A DNA stretch of 64,000 nucleotides from Arabidopsis thaliana (GCF_000001735.4 NC_003076.8:23997835-24061834), one strand, 5' to 3'. Positions 43,704 through 59,530 are shown, counted from the first letter of the stretch. Notes: generated from the letters alone by a model not told the origin. Made by a program: numbers and translations.

Positions 43704-46700
43704 ATGGAGAGTTCTTTTGGGCTTTTGTTGGCACTGTTAACTTTGACCATCATTCATATTGTTCAAGCTCAAGACCCACAAGGTATCAGATATCGTCTTT
43801 GTTCTATATACATCTATGTGTAGAAACATTTTGGTTATAAGAAAGAAGTGCACTGGTTTTAATGTCTGTTAACAGGGTTCATCAGTTTGGATTGCGGGCT
43901 ACCCGCAAATGAGACGTCTCCTTATACAGAGACTCAAACTGGTCTGTTGTTCTCTTCGGACGCAACATTCATCCAGAGCGGAAAAACTGGTAGAGTCCAA
44001 GCAAATCAAGAGAGTAAATTCTTGAAGCCATACAGAACGCTGAGATATTTCCCAGAGGGAGTACGGAATTGCTACAATCTGAGTGTGTTCAAGGAGCGTA
44101 AATATTTGATCGCTGCTAGTTTTTTATATGGAAATTACGATGGTCATAACATAGCCCCTGTGTTTGATCTTTATCTTGGACCAAATTTATGGGCGAAAAT
44201 AGATTTACAAGATGTGAATGGTACAGGGGAAGAGATCTTACACATCCCAACATCGAACTCGTTGCAGATATGTCTTGTTCAGACTGGGGAAACTACACCG
44301 CTGATATCCTCTTTGGAATTACGGCCAATGAGAACTGGAAGCTATACCACTGTGTCTGGTTCCCTGAAAACATACAGGCGTTTATATTTTAAAAAGTCTG
44401 GATCTAGGCTACGGTAAGTCAACTTTTAACTGAACAATGGCTCTTCTTTCTGCTATGTTTTCTGTGCCTTTGTTTCTCATTTGTCTGTTTACACTTTTTC
44501 AACACAAGTAGGCTGATTTCTTTTCAAGGAACATCGACTCTAAATAATATAGAAGACAAGAAAAAAACAATGAAATTTTCCATACATTTGGTTTTAAGAC
44601 GATCAGTATGGTAATATTACAACGGTTCACGATGGTGAATAACATAGTTTCATTTTATGATACCTATTCTGCTGCTAAAACAATATTGTTCTTAACCCCT
44701 AGGTACAGTAAAGATGTTTATGATCGCTCATGGTTTCCGCGCTTCATGGACGAATGGACCCAGATTTCCACTGCTCTCGGGGTGATTAATACCAACATCT
44801 ACCAACCACCGGAAGATGCGCTGAAAAATGCTGCCACGCCTACTGATGCTAGTGCGCCACTGACATTTAAATGGAATTCAGAAAAATTGGATGTCCAATA
44901 TTACTTTTACGCACACTATGCTGAGATCCAAGACTTGCAGGCAAATGATACCAGAGAATTCAACATCTTATTGAATGGACAAAATTTATCTGTGACTGGC
45001 CCTGAAGTCCCAGATAAGCTAAGTATAAAGACCTTCCAAAGCTCGTCACCGATAAGTTGCAATGGATGGGCATGTAATTTTCAGCTGATAAGAACCAAAA
45101 GATCAACTCTTCCACCTCTACTTAATGCTTTGGAAGTCTACACAGTTATTCAGTTTCCACGGTCCGAAACAGATGAAAGCGACGGTACGTGACTTTCTTT
45201 TCCAGGTCTATGCTTTCTTATGTTAGTAACGAAATAAATCAAAAACACATCGATTCTTTTATTATGTCAGTGGTTGCTATGAAAAACATCTCAGCCAGCT
45301 ATGGATTGAGTAGAATCAACTGGCAAGGCGATCCATGCTTCCCTCAGCAGCTTAGGTGGGACGCTTTAGACTGCACCAACAGAAATATCTCCCAACCACC
45401 AAGAATCACTTCTTTGTAAGTCGTAAATTTAGTGGTACGCACGCACTCTTCAAGATCTGTTAGTAATCTTGATCACTAACACTTTGAATGTGCATTTCAA
45501 TAGAAACTTGTCTTCAAGTCGTTTAAATGGAACCATAGCAGCTGCCATTCAAAGTATTACACAACTTGAAACACTGTAAGCTTTACCATTGTTAATTGAA
45601 TACGAGAAACTGTTATTATATGGATGGGAATAAATTTGATAAACCTTCAAGTGTTTATCCTCTATTGCTAACGTTAGGGACTTGTCGTATAATAACTTAA
45701 CTGGAGAGGTGCCAGAGTTTCTTGGCAAAATGAAATCGTTGTCGGTCATGTAAGTTCTCTCTCAATATATATTTTCTAATGCTTTTCAGATTCCAACTCA
45801 GTTGTTTTTAACAGAAACTTAAGCGGGAACAATCTTAATGGTTCAATTCCGCAAGCTCTTCGAAAGAAAAGACTAAAACTATAGTAAGAAACTTTCCACA
45901 TAGCTATATGAACTTTTATCAATAAATATCTGTAACCATTCTGTGCATTTGATGTCCTGAACAACCCTTATTTTATTGTAGCCTTGAAGGAAACCCAAGG
46001 CTTATAAAACCACCTAAGAAGGAATTTCCTGTGGCAATTGTTACATTAGTTGTTTTTGTCACAGTCATTGTGGTTCTTTTTCTTGTTTTCAGAAAGAAAA
46101 TGTCCACGATTGTAAAAGGTACTTGCAAGAGAGGCATTAAATAAGAAAAACTTATAAATCTTGGGAATGCCGTTCGTTGCTCCGTTGCATGACAAGAAGA
46201 GATGCACATTAAAAAAAGAAATATCATAACATCCTTATTCTGATGTACAGGTCTACGCCTGCCACCAAGGACATCAATGGTGGATGTTACATTTTCTAAT
46301 AAAAAAAGCAAAAGGTTCACATATTCAGAGGTCGTCCAAGTGACAAAGAACTTCCAAAGAGTTTTAGGTAAAGGAGGGTTCGGCATGGTCTATCACGGTA
46401 CTGTAAAGGGTTCTGAACAGGTGGCCGTTAAGGTTCTCTCTCAATCGTCAACTCAAGGCTCTAAGGAGTTCAAAGCAGAGGTGCCCATATTTCTGTAATC
46501 TTCCCAACTATACTATGATCTGTTTCTCCAAAGGTTACGGATTTCAACATTTTCTTAACACGTAGTCTTTTTTAGGTTGATCTCCTTCTGAGAGTGCACC
46601 ATACAAATTTGGTGAGCCTGGTTGGGTATTGCTGTGAAGGAGATTACTTGGCCCTCGTCTATGAGTTTCTTCCCAATGGAGACTTAAAACAACATTTGTC

Positions 46701-47644
46701 AGGTGATATATTTTCTTAATTATGTCACGTCTAATAGTTGCTCATGAAACTCAGAAGACCTGAATGGATCTAACAATCTAATATACAGGAAAAGGAGGTA
46801 ATTCCATCATCAACTGGAGTATTCGACTGCGAATAGCTTTGGAAGCAGCACTAGGTTCGTACTATGTTAAAAAACTGTAGGACAAGATATCAATTCCGTT
46901 CATATTAGTTTGATGATAGGTTTGATGATATTTGTACTCAATTGCATAGGTTTGGAGTACTTGCATATTGGATGCACACCACCGATGGTTCATAGAGATG
47001 TCAAAACTGCCAACATATTGCTCGACGAGAATTTTAAGGCCAAACTCGCTGATTTTGGTCTTTCAAGATCTTTCCAAGGTGAAGGCGAATCTCAGGAATC
47101 GACAACAATTGCTGGTACTCTTGGATACCTTGATCCCGAGTAAGTATTATTAGTTTCCAGATACACACACTCAAACACTTGTTCTGAAACTTTTTATTCC
47201 TTCTTCGATGATTAAAGAGTATATATTATGTTGTTGTCTTGCAGATGTTACCATTCAGGTCGATTGGGTGAGAAGAGTGATGTCTACAGTTTCGGGATCG
47301 TGTTATTGGAGATGATCACAAACCAACCAGTGATCAATCAAACCTCGGGAGATTCTCACATAACACAATGGGTTGGCTTTCAGATGAACCGAGGTGATAT
47401 TCTTGAGATTATGGATCCAAACCTTCGCAAGGATTATAACATTAATTCTGCCTGGAGAGCTTTGGAACTGGCAATGTCATGCGCGTATCCTTCTTCCTCA
47501 AAACGACCATCCATGTCTCAGGTTATACACGAGCTGAAAGAGTGTATTGCGTGTGAAAACACAGGGATAAGTAAGAATCGAAGCTTGGAATATCAAGAAA
47601 TGAACGTTAGCTTGGACACTACGGCGGTTCCCATGGCAAGATAG
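43704..47644 (+). CDS. LRR receptor-like kinase, subfamily I, 868 aa (AT5G59670)
   Basis: Thirteen exons: 43704-43782, 43876-44413, 44703-45184, 45271-45415, 45504-45575, 45678-45749, 45815-45883, 45982-46118, 46251-46480, 46576-46702, 46789-46854, 46950-47139, 47245-47644. Their sum encodes 868 aa, the known size of AT5G59670. Signal peptide ([18 protein letters not shown]), malectin-like domain from [17 protein letters not shown] segment, three LRRs at ~415-486, transmembrane segment near 505-525 ([20 protein letters not shown]). The juxtamembrane exon is shorter than in the neighbours. Kinase: [48 protein letters not shown], then GTLGYLDPE where the others have GTPGYLDPE (one substitution in the activation segment). 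Predicted active plasma-membrane kinase; ligand unknown. Confidence 0.93.
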
Positions 47645-48957
47645 TTCTGAATGTTTTCTACTAATAAGGAATCAATACTCAACTAGTTACACATTTAGCA
47701 AGATTTGTAAACTTGTTAAAGTAATGATTGAAGTGTGTAATTGTGTATACGTCTTGTAGATAAACTCGAAGTCGACAAATTTCCTTCTGCGTTCATTGAT
47801 TATTAATATATTCAGATCAATATTCTCTGCTCTTTTGGTTTCTTCATATGTCTTGAGTACCACGAAAAGGTAGTTTTGCTTTGACCATCTACATTTCAAA
47901 GATCATTTTCTCTACAATCTTGGTTTCTTTCAATGTGGTTTACTTTTGTCTGTAATTGTTTTCTCTCATGTTAATCCACTTACCCATTTCTAATTTTTTT
48001 TTTTTTTTTTTTTCCTGCCTATGAAACAGAACTAGGTCTCTCAATCCTAGTCAACTATCATAATGTTGGTGACTGGTGAGTCTGCTTGCTATTGATGCCA
48101 TCATGCCACTAGCCTTTTGTGTGACACTAATTAACGACCATTGACCAGTTCTCAGAATTTCTTCATGTTGTCATGGTGTTGAGTGTCTAGTGGCTTATTA
48201 AAGCCAATATCTTTGTTGCGTGATTGATACATTCTTTGGAAGTTATACTAAAAGCAAGTTGCATATTTCTGACCAGGAAACTAAAAACTAGACTGATATA
48301 CACAATTTTCATGATAGTGATGTTGGACCATTATCTCCCTTTTATTCTTCTTATTCCTCTCGTGGTGAAGTTGCATTAGAATACACCTTTTGGTCATTAT
48401 CCATCATGTTTAAGCCTAAGGGCTAATTGTTATAAACCTTGTTTATTTCCTGCTGACCTACTTTGCTTTGTAATATCTAGTCAGCATATATAGATCATTG
48501 TGTGCCTAAATAATGCTGAATATTGTTGTGGTTTCTCACTTTTTATTCATATGATTTGAAACAAAGTCAGGTCTACTACATATATAAGTCAACGACCATT
48601 AGAATGTCAACTCTTTTTGAACATTTCTTCATGCATCATTGTGGTAGTCTGGTGGCTATTAAACCAATATCTTTTTTGTGTACTTGACAAGTTCTTTTGA
48701 AGTAAATTGCATATTGTCTGACCAAGAAACTATACTGATGTTCAATGCCACAAATGACCCCAGTCAAGTTCATAATAGTGATGTTGGAACATTGTTATCC
48801 TCTTATCCTTCTTCTTCTTCCCATGGTGAAGTTGTAAAAGCCATGACTTGAAAAAGTCTTTGCTTTTAGTTTCCAGTTTGTTTTTTGCTTATATATCCTC
48901 TTGTTATCTTCCTGAGCTTAGGCAACGATTTTTGTCATTGGTGGGTAAGAAGAAAAT
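47645..48957 (+). promoter_or_regulatory. Spacer and promoter of the 887-aa RLK gene
   Basis: Two diverged copies of the RLK promoter module: ATGATAGTGATGTTGGACCA near 48311 with GTGGTGAAGTTGCATTAGAA near 48362, and ATAATAGTGATGTTGGAACA near 48773 with GGTGAAGTTGTAAAAGCC and AAAAAGTCTTTGCTTTT up to 48870. A T-run is at about 47994-48014. No gene in the spacer. Confidence 0.55.
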
Positions 48958-51900
48958 ATGGAGAGGTCTCTTGAGCTCTTGTTGCTCCTTATCAGAACTT
49001 TGGCCATCATTCATATTTCTCAAGCTCAAAGCCAACAAGGTAACATAATCCATGCCTAAACTGACACATATATATGTGTATTCTTCATCTTCTTGTTCTT
49101 ATTAATCGTATTTTCAACATTCATGTTTTTTTTTCCATGTCTCGTAACAGGGTTCATCAGTTTGGATTGTGGTCTACCCGCGAATGAACCATCTCCTTAT
49201 ACAGAGCCGAGGACTGGATTGCAGTTTTCTTCGGACGCAGCATTCATCCAGAGTGGAAAAATTGGTAGGATTCAAGCAAATCTGGAGGCTGACTTCCTGA
49301 AGCCATCAACGACGATGAGATATTTTCCAGACGGAAAACGGAACTGCTACAATCTAAACGTTGAGAAGGGAAGAAATCATCTTATCAGGGCTCGGTTTGT
49401 ATATGGAAATTATGATGGTCGTGACACTGGCCCCAAGTTTGATCTGTATCTTGGACCTAATCCATGGGCCACGATAGATTTGGCAAAACAAGTGAATGGT
49501 ACACGTCCCGAGATCATGCACATCCCAACATCAAACAAGTTGCAGGTTTGTCTTGTTAAGACTGGGGAAACTACACCGCTAATATCGGTTTTGGAAGTAC
49601 GGCCGATGGGAAGTGGTACTTATCTCACCAAGTCTGGCTCTCTGAAACTTTACTATCGAGAATATTTTAGCAAGTCTGATTCTTCTCTAAGGTATCAACT
49701 TCAACTGAACATCATCTCCTCTTTTTGCTCTGTTTCGCTCTTTGTTCTGTTTTGCTCTGTTTTGTTTTTGGCTCTGTTCTCCTCTGTTTTTGCAAGTGTG
49801 TATCTGTTTCCAACGTGGATTGAAAATAATTTTTTTTAGAAACTAGAAAAGGTTTATAACAAAGATTAAAACAGAAAAAGTCTCTAAAGATCTAAGATAA
49901 GAAAAAAATGATATTTTCGGATTTTCCATCTTATTTTTATGTTCCTCTGCTGAAACGATGTTGTTCCCATCCTCAGGTACCCTGATGATATCTATGACCG
50001 CCAATGGACTTCGTTCTTTGATACAGAGTGGACACAAATTAACACCACTAGCGATGTGGGAAATTCCAATGACTATAAGCCACCAAAAGTCGCTCTCACT
50101 ACTGCGGCCATTCCAACTAATGCCAGTGCGCCATTGACGAATGAATGGAGTTCAGTAAACCCCGATGAACAGTATTACGTATACGCCCATTTTTCTGAGA
50201 TCCAAGAGTTGCAGGCAAATGAAACCAGGGAATTCAACATGTTACTAAATGGGAAACTTTTTTTTGGCCCTGTGGTTCCTCCAAAGCTAGCAATAAGTAC
50301 TATCCTAAGTGTGTCGCCGAATACTTGTGAAGGAGGGGAGTGCAATTTACAGCTGATAAGAACCAACAGATCAACTCTTCCACCTCTACTTAACGCTTAT
50401 GAGGTCTACAAAGTTATTCAGTTTCCGCAGTTGGAAACAAATGAAACCGACGGTACGTGTGTTTCAAGGTTATGCTAATACGATCTATGCTTTCTTATGA
50501 TAGTATGGAAAGAAATTTATTATAAACTCTAAAAGAGTATTCAAAACGTTTTATGTATTCTTTCTAACATCACCAAAACATTTATATAACAGTTTCTGCT
50601 GTGAAAAACATCCAAGCCACCTATGAATTGAGTAGAATCAACTGGCAAAGCGATCCATGCGTCCCTCAACAGTTTATGTGGGATGGTTTAAACTGCAGCA
50701 TCACAGATATAACCACGCCACCAAGAATCACTACTTTGTAAGCCATTAGTTCACTAGTATACACATCAGGATCTATAAGTGATCATGATCATATTATTGA
50801 ATATGGTTTTGGAAATTTCACCAGAAACTTGTCATCAAGTGGTTTAACTGGAACGATAACAGCTGCCATTCAAAATCTTACGACACTAGAAAAGCTGTAA
50901 GTATGTCTTGTTGCTGATCAAATGTTACGTGTATGCAAAAAAAAAAATTGGATGTAATATGGTATTATATTCTCTCTTGTTAACTTTAGGGACTTGTCGA
51001 ATAATAACTTGACCGGAGAGGTGCCAGAATTTCTAAGCAACATGAAATCGCTGTTGGTCATGTAAGTTTCTCGCAAAAACATATTTTCCAAAATGCTTTT
51101 CACATTCCACCTTGGATCATGTTCATGCATGTATCACAATTTCTCTTTTTTTTTTGCAGAAACTTAAGCGGGAACGATCTTAACGGTACAATTCCTCAAT
51201 CTCTACAAAGGAAAGGACTTGAGCTACTGTAAGAAGCTTCCCACATATATTATGAACTTTCTTTACCATTATCCACAACCCTTTTGTGCATTTGATTTCT
51301 AAGAAAAAAACACTTGTTTCTTGTAGTTATCAAGGAAACCCCAGGCTTATTTCCCCTGGTTCAACTGAAACCAAATCTGGCAAGAGCTTTCCAGTAACAA
51401 TAGTTGCATCAGTTGGTTCTGCAGCCATTCTTATTGTTGTGCTGGTTCTTGTACTTTTTCTCCGAAAGAAAAAGCCGTCGGCTGTTGAAGGTATTTGCAA
51501 GAGAGACATATCAAACTAGAAAAGCGATAAATCTAATGGATTTGGTTTTTTCTAACCCCTGATTTATGATCTAACAGTTGTTCTCCCGCGTCCAAGTAGG
51601 CCAACGATGAATGTTCCTTATGCTAACTCACCTGAGCCGTCAATCGAGATGAAAAAGAGAAAGTTTACTTATTCAGAGGTTACGAAAATGACTAATAATT
51701 TCGGAAGAGTTGTAGGGGAAGGAGGATTTGGCGTTGTCTGCCATGGTACTGTAAATGGTTCTGAACAGGTGGCTGTTAAACTACTTTCACAATCATCAAC
51801 TCAAGGCTATAAAGAGTTCAAGGCAGAGGTATTTCCAGTACAATCTTTCCAACTAGTATCTGTTTTCAACATCAGAAACCTAATGGGTTTTTTTGTTTTC

Positions 51901-52967
51901 CTTTGCATGAATGCATTAGGTTGATCTTCTTCTGAGAGTTCACCATACGAATTTGGTAAGCCTTGTCGGATATTGTGATGAAGGAGACCACTTGGCCCTT
52001 ATCTACGAGTTTGTACCCAATGGAGACTTAAGACAACATTTGTCTGGTAAAACTTGATGTAACATTTTATAATGGTTATAATATGTATCATGAACTCATG
52101 AAAACATGAAAGGATCTAATGGTCTGATATATAGGAAAAGGAGGTAAACCCATCGTCAATTGGGGTACTCGGCTAAGAATAGCGGCGGAGGCAGCACTAG
52201 GTTTGTACCAAGTTACACTGTAGAACTTGAATCCATTCGATTGGTTTTACAAGAATCATTTAATATTATTGAATCATTTTGCATAGGTTTGGAGTACTTA
52301 CACATTGGATGCACACCACCAATGGTTCATAGAGATGTCAAAACTACAAACATATTGCTGGACGAGCATTATAAGGCCAAACTTGCTGATTTTGGGCTCT
52401 CGAGATCTTTCCCTGTTGGAGGTGAATCTCATGTTTCGACGGTGATTGCTGGTACTCCTGGTTACCTTGATCCAGAGTAAGAATCAATTAACAGTGCTGA
52501 AACTTTTCTTTTCTTTCGTCGATACTTAAAGAGTATATACCATTCGCTTTCCTTGTAGATATTACCATACAAGTCGGTTGAGTGAGAAAAGTGATGTTTA
52601 CAGTTTCGGGATTGTTTTATTAGAGATGATCACAAACCAAGCAGTGATTGATCGAAACCGCAGAAAGTCTCACATAACACAATGGGTAGGGTCTGAGCTT
52701 AACGGAGGAGATATTGCTAAGATCATGGATCTAAAGCTTAACGGTGATTATGATTCTCGTTCTGCGTGGAGAGCTCTTGAGCTAGCAATGTCGTGCGCGG
52801 ATCCTACCTCAGCAAGACGACCAACCATGTCTCATGTTGTTATTGAACTAAAAGAGTGTCTCGTGTCTGAAAACTCGAGGAGAAATATGAGTCGAGGCAT
52901 GGATACACTAAGTTCCCCTGAAGTGAGCATGATCTTTGATGCTGAGATGATTCCCAGAGCAAGATAG
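48958..52967 (+). CDS. LRR receptor-like kinase, subfamily I, 887 aa (AT5G59680)
   Basis: Thirteen exons: 48958-49039, 49151-49691, 49977-50452, 50593-50737, 50825-50896, 50990-51061, 51160-51228, 51327-51490, 51578-51828, 51920-52046, 52135-52200, 52287-52476, 52559-52967. The product is 887 aa, as known for AT5G59680. Signal peptide [20 protein letters not shown], malectin-like domain from [18 protein letters not shown], three LRRs, transmembrane segment ([20 protein letters not shown]). Kinase: [58 protein letters not shown]. The linker reads WQSDPC where the others have WQGDPC. Closest in kinase sequence to the 884-aa gene. Predicted active; ligand unknown. Confidence 0.93.
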
Positions 52968-54126
<1,159 letters not shown>

Positions 54127-54778
54127 TTAGAGTTTTTCAGATCCGCGTTTGTGTTTTCTGGGTTTCTCACTTAAGCGTCTGCGTTTTACTTTTGTATTGG
54201 GTTTGGCGTTTAGTAGTTTGCGGTAGCGTTCTTGTTATGTGTAATTACGCTTTTTCTTCTTGCTTCAGCAGTTTCGGTTGAAATATAAATCGAATCAAGT
54301 TTCACTTTATCAGCGTTGTTTTAAATTTTGGCATTAAATTGGTGAAAATTGCTTCAATTTTGTATCTAAATAGAAGAGACAACATGAAATTCGACTTTTG
54401 ACCTCAAATCTTCGAACATTTATTTCCTGATTTCACGATGGATGAGGATAACGAAAGGGCGGTTCCTATGTCCGGGAAAGTTCCCGTAGAAGACAATGAG
54501 CAAAGCTACTGAAACGCGGACACGACGTCGCATTGGTACGGATATGAGTTAAACCGACTCAATTCCTTTATTAAGACATAAACCGATTTTGGTTAAAGTG
54601 TAACAGTGAGCTGATATAAAACCGAAACAAACCGGTACAAGTTTGATTGAGCAACTTGATGACAAACTTCAGAATTTTGGTTATTGAATGAAAATCATAG
54701 TCTAATCGTAAAAAATGTACAGAAGAAAAGCTAGAGCAGAACAAAGATTCTATATTCTGGTTCCAATTTATCATCGCT
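54127..54778. other. Intergenic between convergent H4 and CrRLK1L genes
   Basis: H4 3' UTR on the left and the receptor kinase 3' UTR on the right. No plausible gene. A minus-strand frame at 54571-54774 is AT-rich and unsupported. Confidence 0.6.
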
Positions 54779-57274
54779 TTAACGTCCCTCAGATTTGATC
54801 AGCTGCGAGAAAACTTTACTCATGGAAACACCTGAACTATCATCAACACTCGATTCTTCTTCATCAAACCGTCCCTCTTTAGCTACAGAAAAGTTAACAC
54901 TCGTGTCTCCATGGTTGTAATCATTGAACCGTAGAGGTAACTCACCGATCATGTTTGTGCTGTCTTCTGGATCACCATCAACGACAGCTTCTTGTAGCTG
55001 CAAAGCGTATTCAAGATTCCACAACACATCTCCCATTGATGGTCTATCGACTCCATAGTCAGCTAAACATTTCTCCCCTGTTTCACCGAACTTTCTAAGC
55101 GAGTCAGGTCTGATCTTACCCCGCAGTGACGGGTCGATGATGTGTTCAAGCTGTCCTTTCTTCTGCCATTTCATTGCCCATTCCGCTAGATTCACCATTT
55201 CTCTAGTAAGTGTCGGGTCTATAACAGGTCTCGCGCAGAGAACCTCGAACATAACCACTCCAAAAGAGTAAACATCTGATTTCTCTGTGAGCTGTTGTCT
55301 TCTGAAGTATTCTGGATCAAGATATCCGAAACTTCCTTTGACCGCGGTACTCACATGAGTCTGATCGATCTCCGGTCCGGTCTTAGACAGTCCAAAGTCT
55401 GCAACTTTAGCCATGAGATTCTCGTCAAGCAATATGTTGGCGGATTTGACGTCTCTGTGAATCACGGGTTTCGCGTCACCGGTGTGGAGATAATGCAATC
55501 CTCTTGCTGATCCAATGCATATCTCAAGACGTTGCTTCCAACTCAAGCTAAGAAGACCTGAACCGTAAAGGTGACTCTTCAATGTTCCATTCTCCATATA
55601 TTCGTAAACCAGAATCATCTCGTTATTCTCGTCGCAGTATCCGATCAAAGAAACCAAATGGCGATGACGGAATTGTGACAACATTTCGATTTCTGTCCTG
55701 AACTCTGCAAGTCCTTGCTGAGACTTAGGATTCGCTCTTTTAACAGCTACTTTTGTACCGTCGTGAAGCTCTCCTTTGTACACTTTACCAAAACCACCAA
55801 CTCCAATTGCTCGATTCTCATCAAAGCTATTTGTGGCCTCTTTAACTGCTACCAAAGGAATTCGATAACTGGAATTGGAAGCTATACTTGCAAGTGTAGT
55901 TCCATTTGAGGATGAAGTTGTTCCATTGGATGACAAAGGAATCCAAGTCTTTGAATTACCATCTTGGTCTCGTCCTCGTTTCTTGTACAGCACAAAGAAA
56001 CCTCCTAAAACCACTAAAGCAAGCAATGAGCCGATCGTTAAACCAATGATCATACCAACATTCTTCTTAGTGGTTGAACTTGAACCACTGGGCAAAAATG
56101 TTCCAATACTGAGCTGACTTTTGGAGTTATTCATCTTCATGATCTCTAATCCGTTCAGAATCGCAGTAGGGTAATCCGTGTGAACACTCGATCGACCGAT
56201 GCTCACACGGATTCTTTTAGTCAGTTTTGCTGATCCTGTGACAAAATCCATCGCGTATGCACCACTCAAAGTGTTGGATAAATAAGAGCTCAGATCAAGA
56301 TTCTCAACAACATCCATAGAGTCGACATAAAGATTGAAGTAAAGCTGGTTTAGAGCTTTACTCACGATATCGCAGAAATGAAACCGTAGAAAGTACTGAA
56401 AACCCGGGTCAACATCGAAATCCCAAGTCACATTGAAGTTGCTAGACGGGTTATCCGCAGAATTCATCTCGGTGCAAGTACCATAGACAGTTCTAGGAGC
56501 AGTCTCCTCTGTAGCAAAACCAGGAACATAATCAACAGATGCAATCTTAGACACACTCTTAACTAGATTCTTCTCAACTAGAAACTCAGAATCAGGCTCC
56601 CAAATTCTCGAAAGAGTATCGTTACTAGGCGTAACACGCGGACCGCCCATGTTCACTCTATAAACCGTCTCAAGAGCTTGCCATGACAAGCCCTGAAACT
56701 TCCCAGGACTGCCTGCAAAGGAAGGATCACCACTGAACAACGTATCAGGAACCGAAACAACCTCGAGCGCGTTCAGAAACGCAAATGAATCACCCGAGGG
56801 AGTAAACGTGAGCTCCAGATGATCCGTAGCTACATTCAGAGAGTATTCCTTCATAACTCTGGAACTCACAGTGAAATCACTCAAAAGAACATGTGTTTCT
56901 GAAGAAACAGAGAATTTTGCTGAGACCATTTGGAAGTTTTGGTACTGAAAAGGATTGAAATGGAGACGAATCCAGTGACGGCCTCTAGCAACGGAGAATC
57001 TGTACTTAGAGATTCCGGTGAAGATTCTCGCCGTCTGGTAAATATCTGAATTTGAATTGCGATTACTGGCGGCGAGGATTTCATTAGGAGAGGTTAGAAA
57101 GTTTGAAGCAAGGTTATCAGAGATAAACACTCGACTAGTGACAGTGACGTTGGTTGATGATCCACAGTTGATGAGGTAATTATCCACTGGTACGTATCCA
57201 TAGCAGAGGAAGATTAAGCAAGGAATCGATAAAATCCAAATCAAAAATCCAAACTTTTCACCACCCATCTTCAC
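54779..57274 (-). CDS. ANJ: CrRLK1L receptor kinase ANJEA (HERK1 paralogue)
   Basis: Intronless 831-aa frame, or 829 aa from the third-codon Met. Signal peptide near 1-27 ([19 protein letters not shown]), then a tandem malectin-like ectodomain (~30-390) starting [13 protein letters not shown] and including [20 protein letters not shown] and [17 protein letters not shown]. Transmembrane segment near 410-430 ([20 protein letters not shown]). Kinase from ~490: [70 protein letters not shown] and DFG are intact. I recognise AT5G59700 ANJEA, reported to act with HERK1 and FERONIA in pollen-tube reception at the synergid filiform apparatus, probably sensing RALF peptides or the cell wall. A 5' UTR intron is likely (donor near 57461, acceptor near 57284). 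Confidence 0.93.
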   Translation of the reverse strand: MKMGGEKFGFLIWILSIPCLIFLCYGYVPVDNYLINCGSSTNVTVTSRVFISDNLASNFLTSPNEILAASNRNSNSDIYQTARIFTGISKYRFSVARGRHWIRLHFNPFQYQNFQMVSAKFSVSSETHVLLSDFTVSSRVMKEYSLNVATDHLELTFTPSGDSFAFLNALEVVSVPDTLFSGDPSFAGSPGKFQGLSWQALETVYRVNMGGPRVTPSNDTLSRIWEPDSEFLVEKNLVKSVSKIASVDYVPGFATEETAPRTVYGTCTEMNSADNPSSNFNVTWDFDVDPGFQYFLRFHFCDIVSKALNQLYFNLYVDSMDVVENLDLSSYLSNTLSGAYAMDFVTGSAKLTKRIRVSIGRSSVHTDYPTAILNGLEIMKMNNSKSQLSIGTFLPSGSSSTTKKNVGMIIGLTIGSLLALVVLGGFFVLYKKRGRDQDGNSKTWIPLSSNGTTSSSNGTTLASIASNSSYRIPLVAVKEATNSFDENRAIGVGGFGKVYKGELHDGTKVAVKRANPKSQQGLAEFRTEIEMLSQFRHRHLVSLIGYCDENNEMILVYEYMENGTLKSHLYGSGLLSLSWKQRLEICIGSARGLHYLHTGDAKPVIHRDVKSANILLDENLMAKVADFGLSKTGPEIDQTHVSTAVKGSFGYLDPEYFRRQQLTEKSDVYSFGVVMFEVLCARPVIDPTLTREMVNLAEWAMKWQKKGQLEHIIDPSLRGKIRPDSLRKFGETGEKCLADYGVDRPSMGDVLWNLEYALQLQEAVVDGDPEDSTNMIGELPLRFNDYNHGDTSVNFSVAKEGRFDEEESSVDDSSGVSMSKVFSQLIKSEGR

Positions 57275-57620
57275 AAAACCTGGAAATTTTAAATAATTCG
57301 ATGGGAATAGACAAAGAATCTATCAGCTAGATTCAAGGGATATACGACATGAGCAAATCAACGGTTTTGTTTTACCAAAGATGACAACTTTATAACGACA
57401 GATAAAAATAAAATCATAACGGATAAAATTAAGTAACAAAAAAAACAAATTTTTTGTACCTTAAAGAGTAAATTGTTCCATGAAAGGTACAAAAGTTGAG
57501 GATCAGCTGATAGATTGATCTCCAGATTTTGGCTTTTGTGTAATAAAATTTGGGTTTGGAAATTGGAACAGAGTAGTAACAAACAAGAGATGGGTTTTTT
57601 TGTGAACTCTGCAAACATGA
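57275..57620 (-). promoter_or_regulatory. ANJEA 5' leader with probable intron
   Basis: On the minus strand, AAG|GTACAAAAAA near 57461 and TTTCCAG|GTTTTGTGAAGATG near 57284 look like donor and acceptor of a leader intron. The frames seen at 57358-57618 are leader sequence. Confidence 0.5.
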
Positions 57621-59530
57621 ATATATAAAAAGTTATTAATTTAATATTTGTGTATTAGATGCAACGACAAATAAATTGACGTGAGCAAATATAGGAGACG
57701 AAGGGATTGAATTGAATTGTCAGTCTGATTTTTTCTGATGGCTATGAAAGTTAGGAAGAAGACGAAAATTTCCCAGATTTTACCATAAAAAACTGCACAA
57801 ACGTTAGTGGGTATGTTACATTACCACTTTTTAATCTGTAAAGAAATAGCGATAATTTAACTTTTTCTCTACAACAATACTATATATTTTTCTTGTTAAT
57901 TATAATTATAATTATAATATCATTTTTGTATGCAATCGTCGGTTCGTCACTCACAGTCACATATGCTAAATCTCAAATATATACTTTCTTTATTCCAAAA
58001 AATTAAGGATGGTAGTGGAGGTTGGAAAAAAAGTCAACATATGTAGGTTGTGTAATTTTTTTTAAGGATATACCAAACTTCCGACCATATTTATGAAGAA
58101 AGCACGGGACACATGATTTTTTTCGGCATCTGTTCATGCATTATAAATAGATTATCATGAGTTTACTATTCCATGTTCGTTCTGTTGGAAGTTCATTTCA
58201 AGTTTTTTTTTTTTTGTCACAATAGTCTCATTTCAAGTTTTTGTTACTAGTTAATTGAGCTATTAAGTTTTATACTTAAAGTATCATACACTACTTAGCC
58301 TTGAGATTTTTCATAAATCAAAACGAAACAGAAGCTTAAAGATTTTAAATGAAATGAGGTGGTCACATACATATATGTGTCAAAGATCTAGAAGTTCTAG
58401 ATTGGATATAAATGAAGAATGACGACATTAACCGCCCCTACTTTTCATCTAAATGGAACATGACATACAATAGAGTTTATCTGAAAGGATCGATAAGATG
58501 TCGCTATATTTACTAAAATTATCTATAATATGATGAGCCCACTATGTTTTTCTTGACAATTGGGAACTTATAATATAATTCTTGGATATCAACGTATAAA
58601 TGATCATTTACATAATCTAGTGCTTGTGTTAGTGTCGTGTGTAATATCCAAGTTCAAGCATGTATCATATGTTGTACAAAATAGTTTCAGCCTAAAATGA
58701 TATTTGTGGACCTGTGTTGTCTACCGACACATTTGTTTGGACAGTGGAAACAACAATTCTATACTATGTTAAAGCATAATCAAGAAGAATAAAATAAAAA
58801 TTGGTTGAGATGTCGCAAGGAGAATGACTTTTAGATTTGTTTATATTGATTCACTTAAAACAAATACAACATAAAATTCAAATTTACACATATTAACATA
58901 AATTGAGTTGTATGTTGTGCTAAGATTACTTAGTGATATTTTAAAGCCCATGCAAAAATAACTTATCTTCTAAAGAAACGGCCTTTTTCTTATTTTTTGT
59001 AAACTTTGACAAGCTTAGATCATATGATTGAATTGCATTAATGGACGTTATTTTAATTATCTTGAAAGATCTAACGTCATTTTCATGTTAACTAAATACA
59101 AAACATCTTAGCATTCATAGCTGAATAAGAGGCATAGTTACTATTCAACACTTTTAGCTTTAACTACAACCTTCAAAACACACAATTTTGTCGTTTTGTT
59201 TGATTTAGGCTTCGTAATCTTGTAAACAGAATTCACCTACTTCAGTATTTCTTCTTTTACACTACGATTTCATGATTCCACAAAGTAAAACATCAACATC
59301 ATTCTTGATTTGGAAGTAAAATTGTGAATCGTGTATCTAATGGGCCTGGTCAAATAGGCCCAAACATGGATCCGCAAATAAGGAATTTTTCTCCTTACAA
59401 AAGACACTCTTTCTGAGTAAGAAGGTTTCGTGGGGCCTGTCGTGACCTCTGAAAGTTCCCTCCATCACCAATCATTCGGCACAAAACTAATATTTATATT
59501 TTGTTTCCTTTATTTATTTTATTTAATAAA
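57621..59530. other. Long AT-rich intergenic region
   Basis: About 1.9 kb with no frame of note on either strand, only short T-runs and AATTATAATTATAATTATA-type runs (about 57896-57920). It presumably holds the ANJEA promoter (left) and VIP2 upstream DNA (right). No repeat boundary or RNA gene recognised. Confidence 0.55.

Noticed and set aside
57358-57618. Minus-strand 86-aa and 61-aa frames upstream of ANJEA
   Set aside because: They lie in the leader and probable 5' UTR intron; no family similarity.
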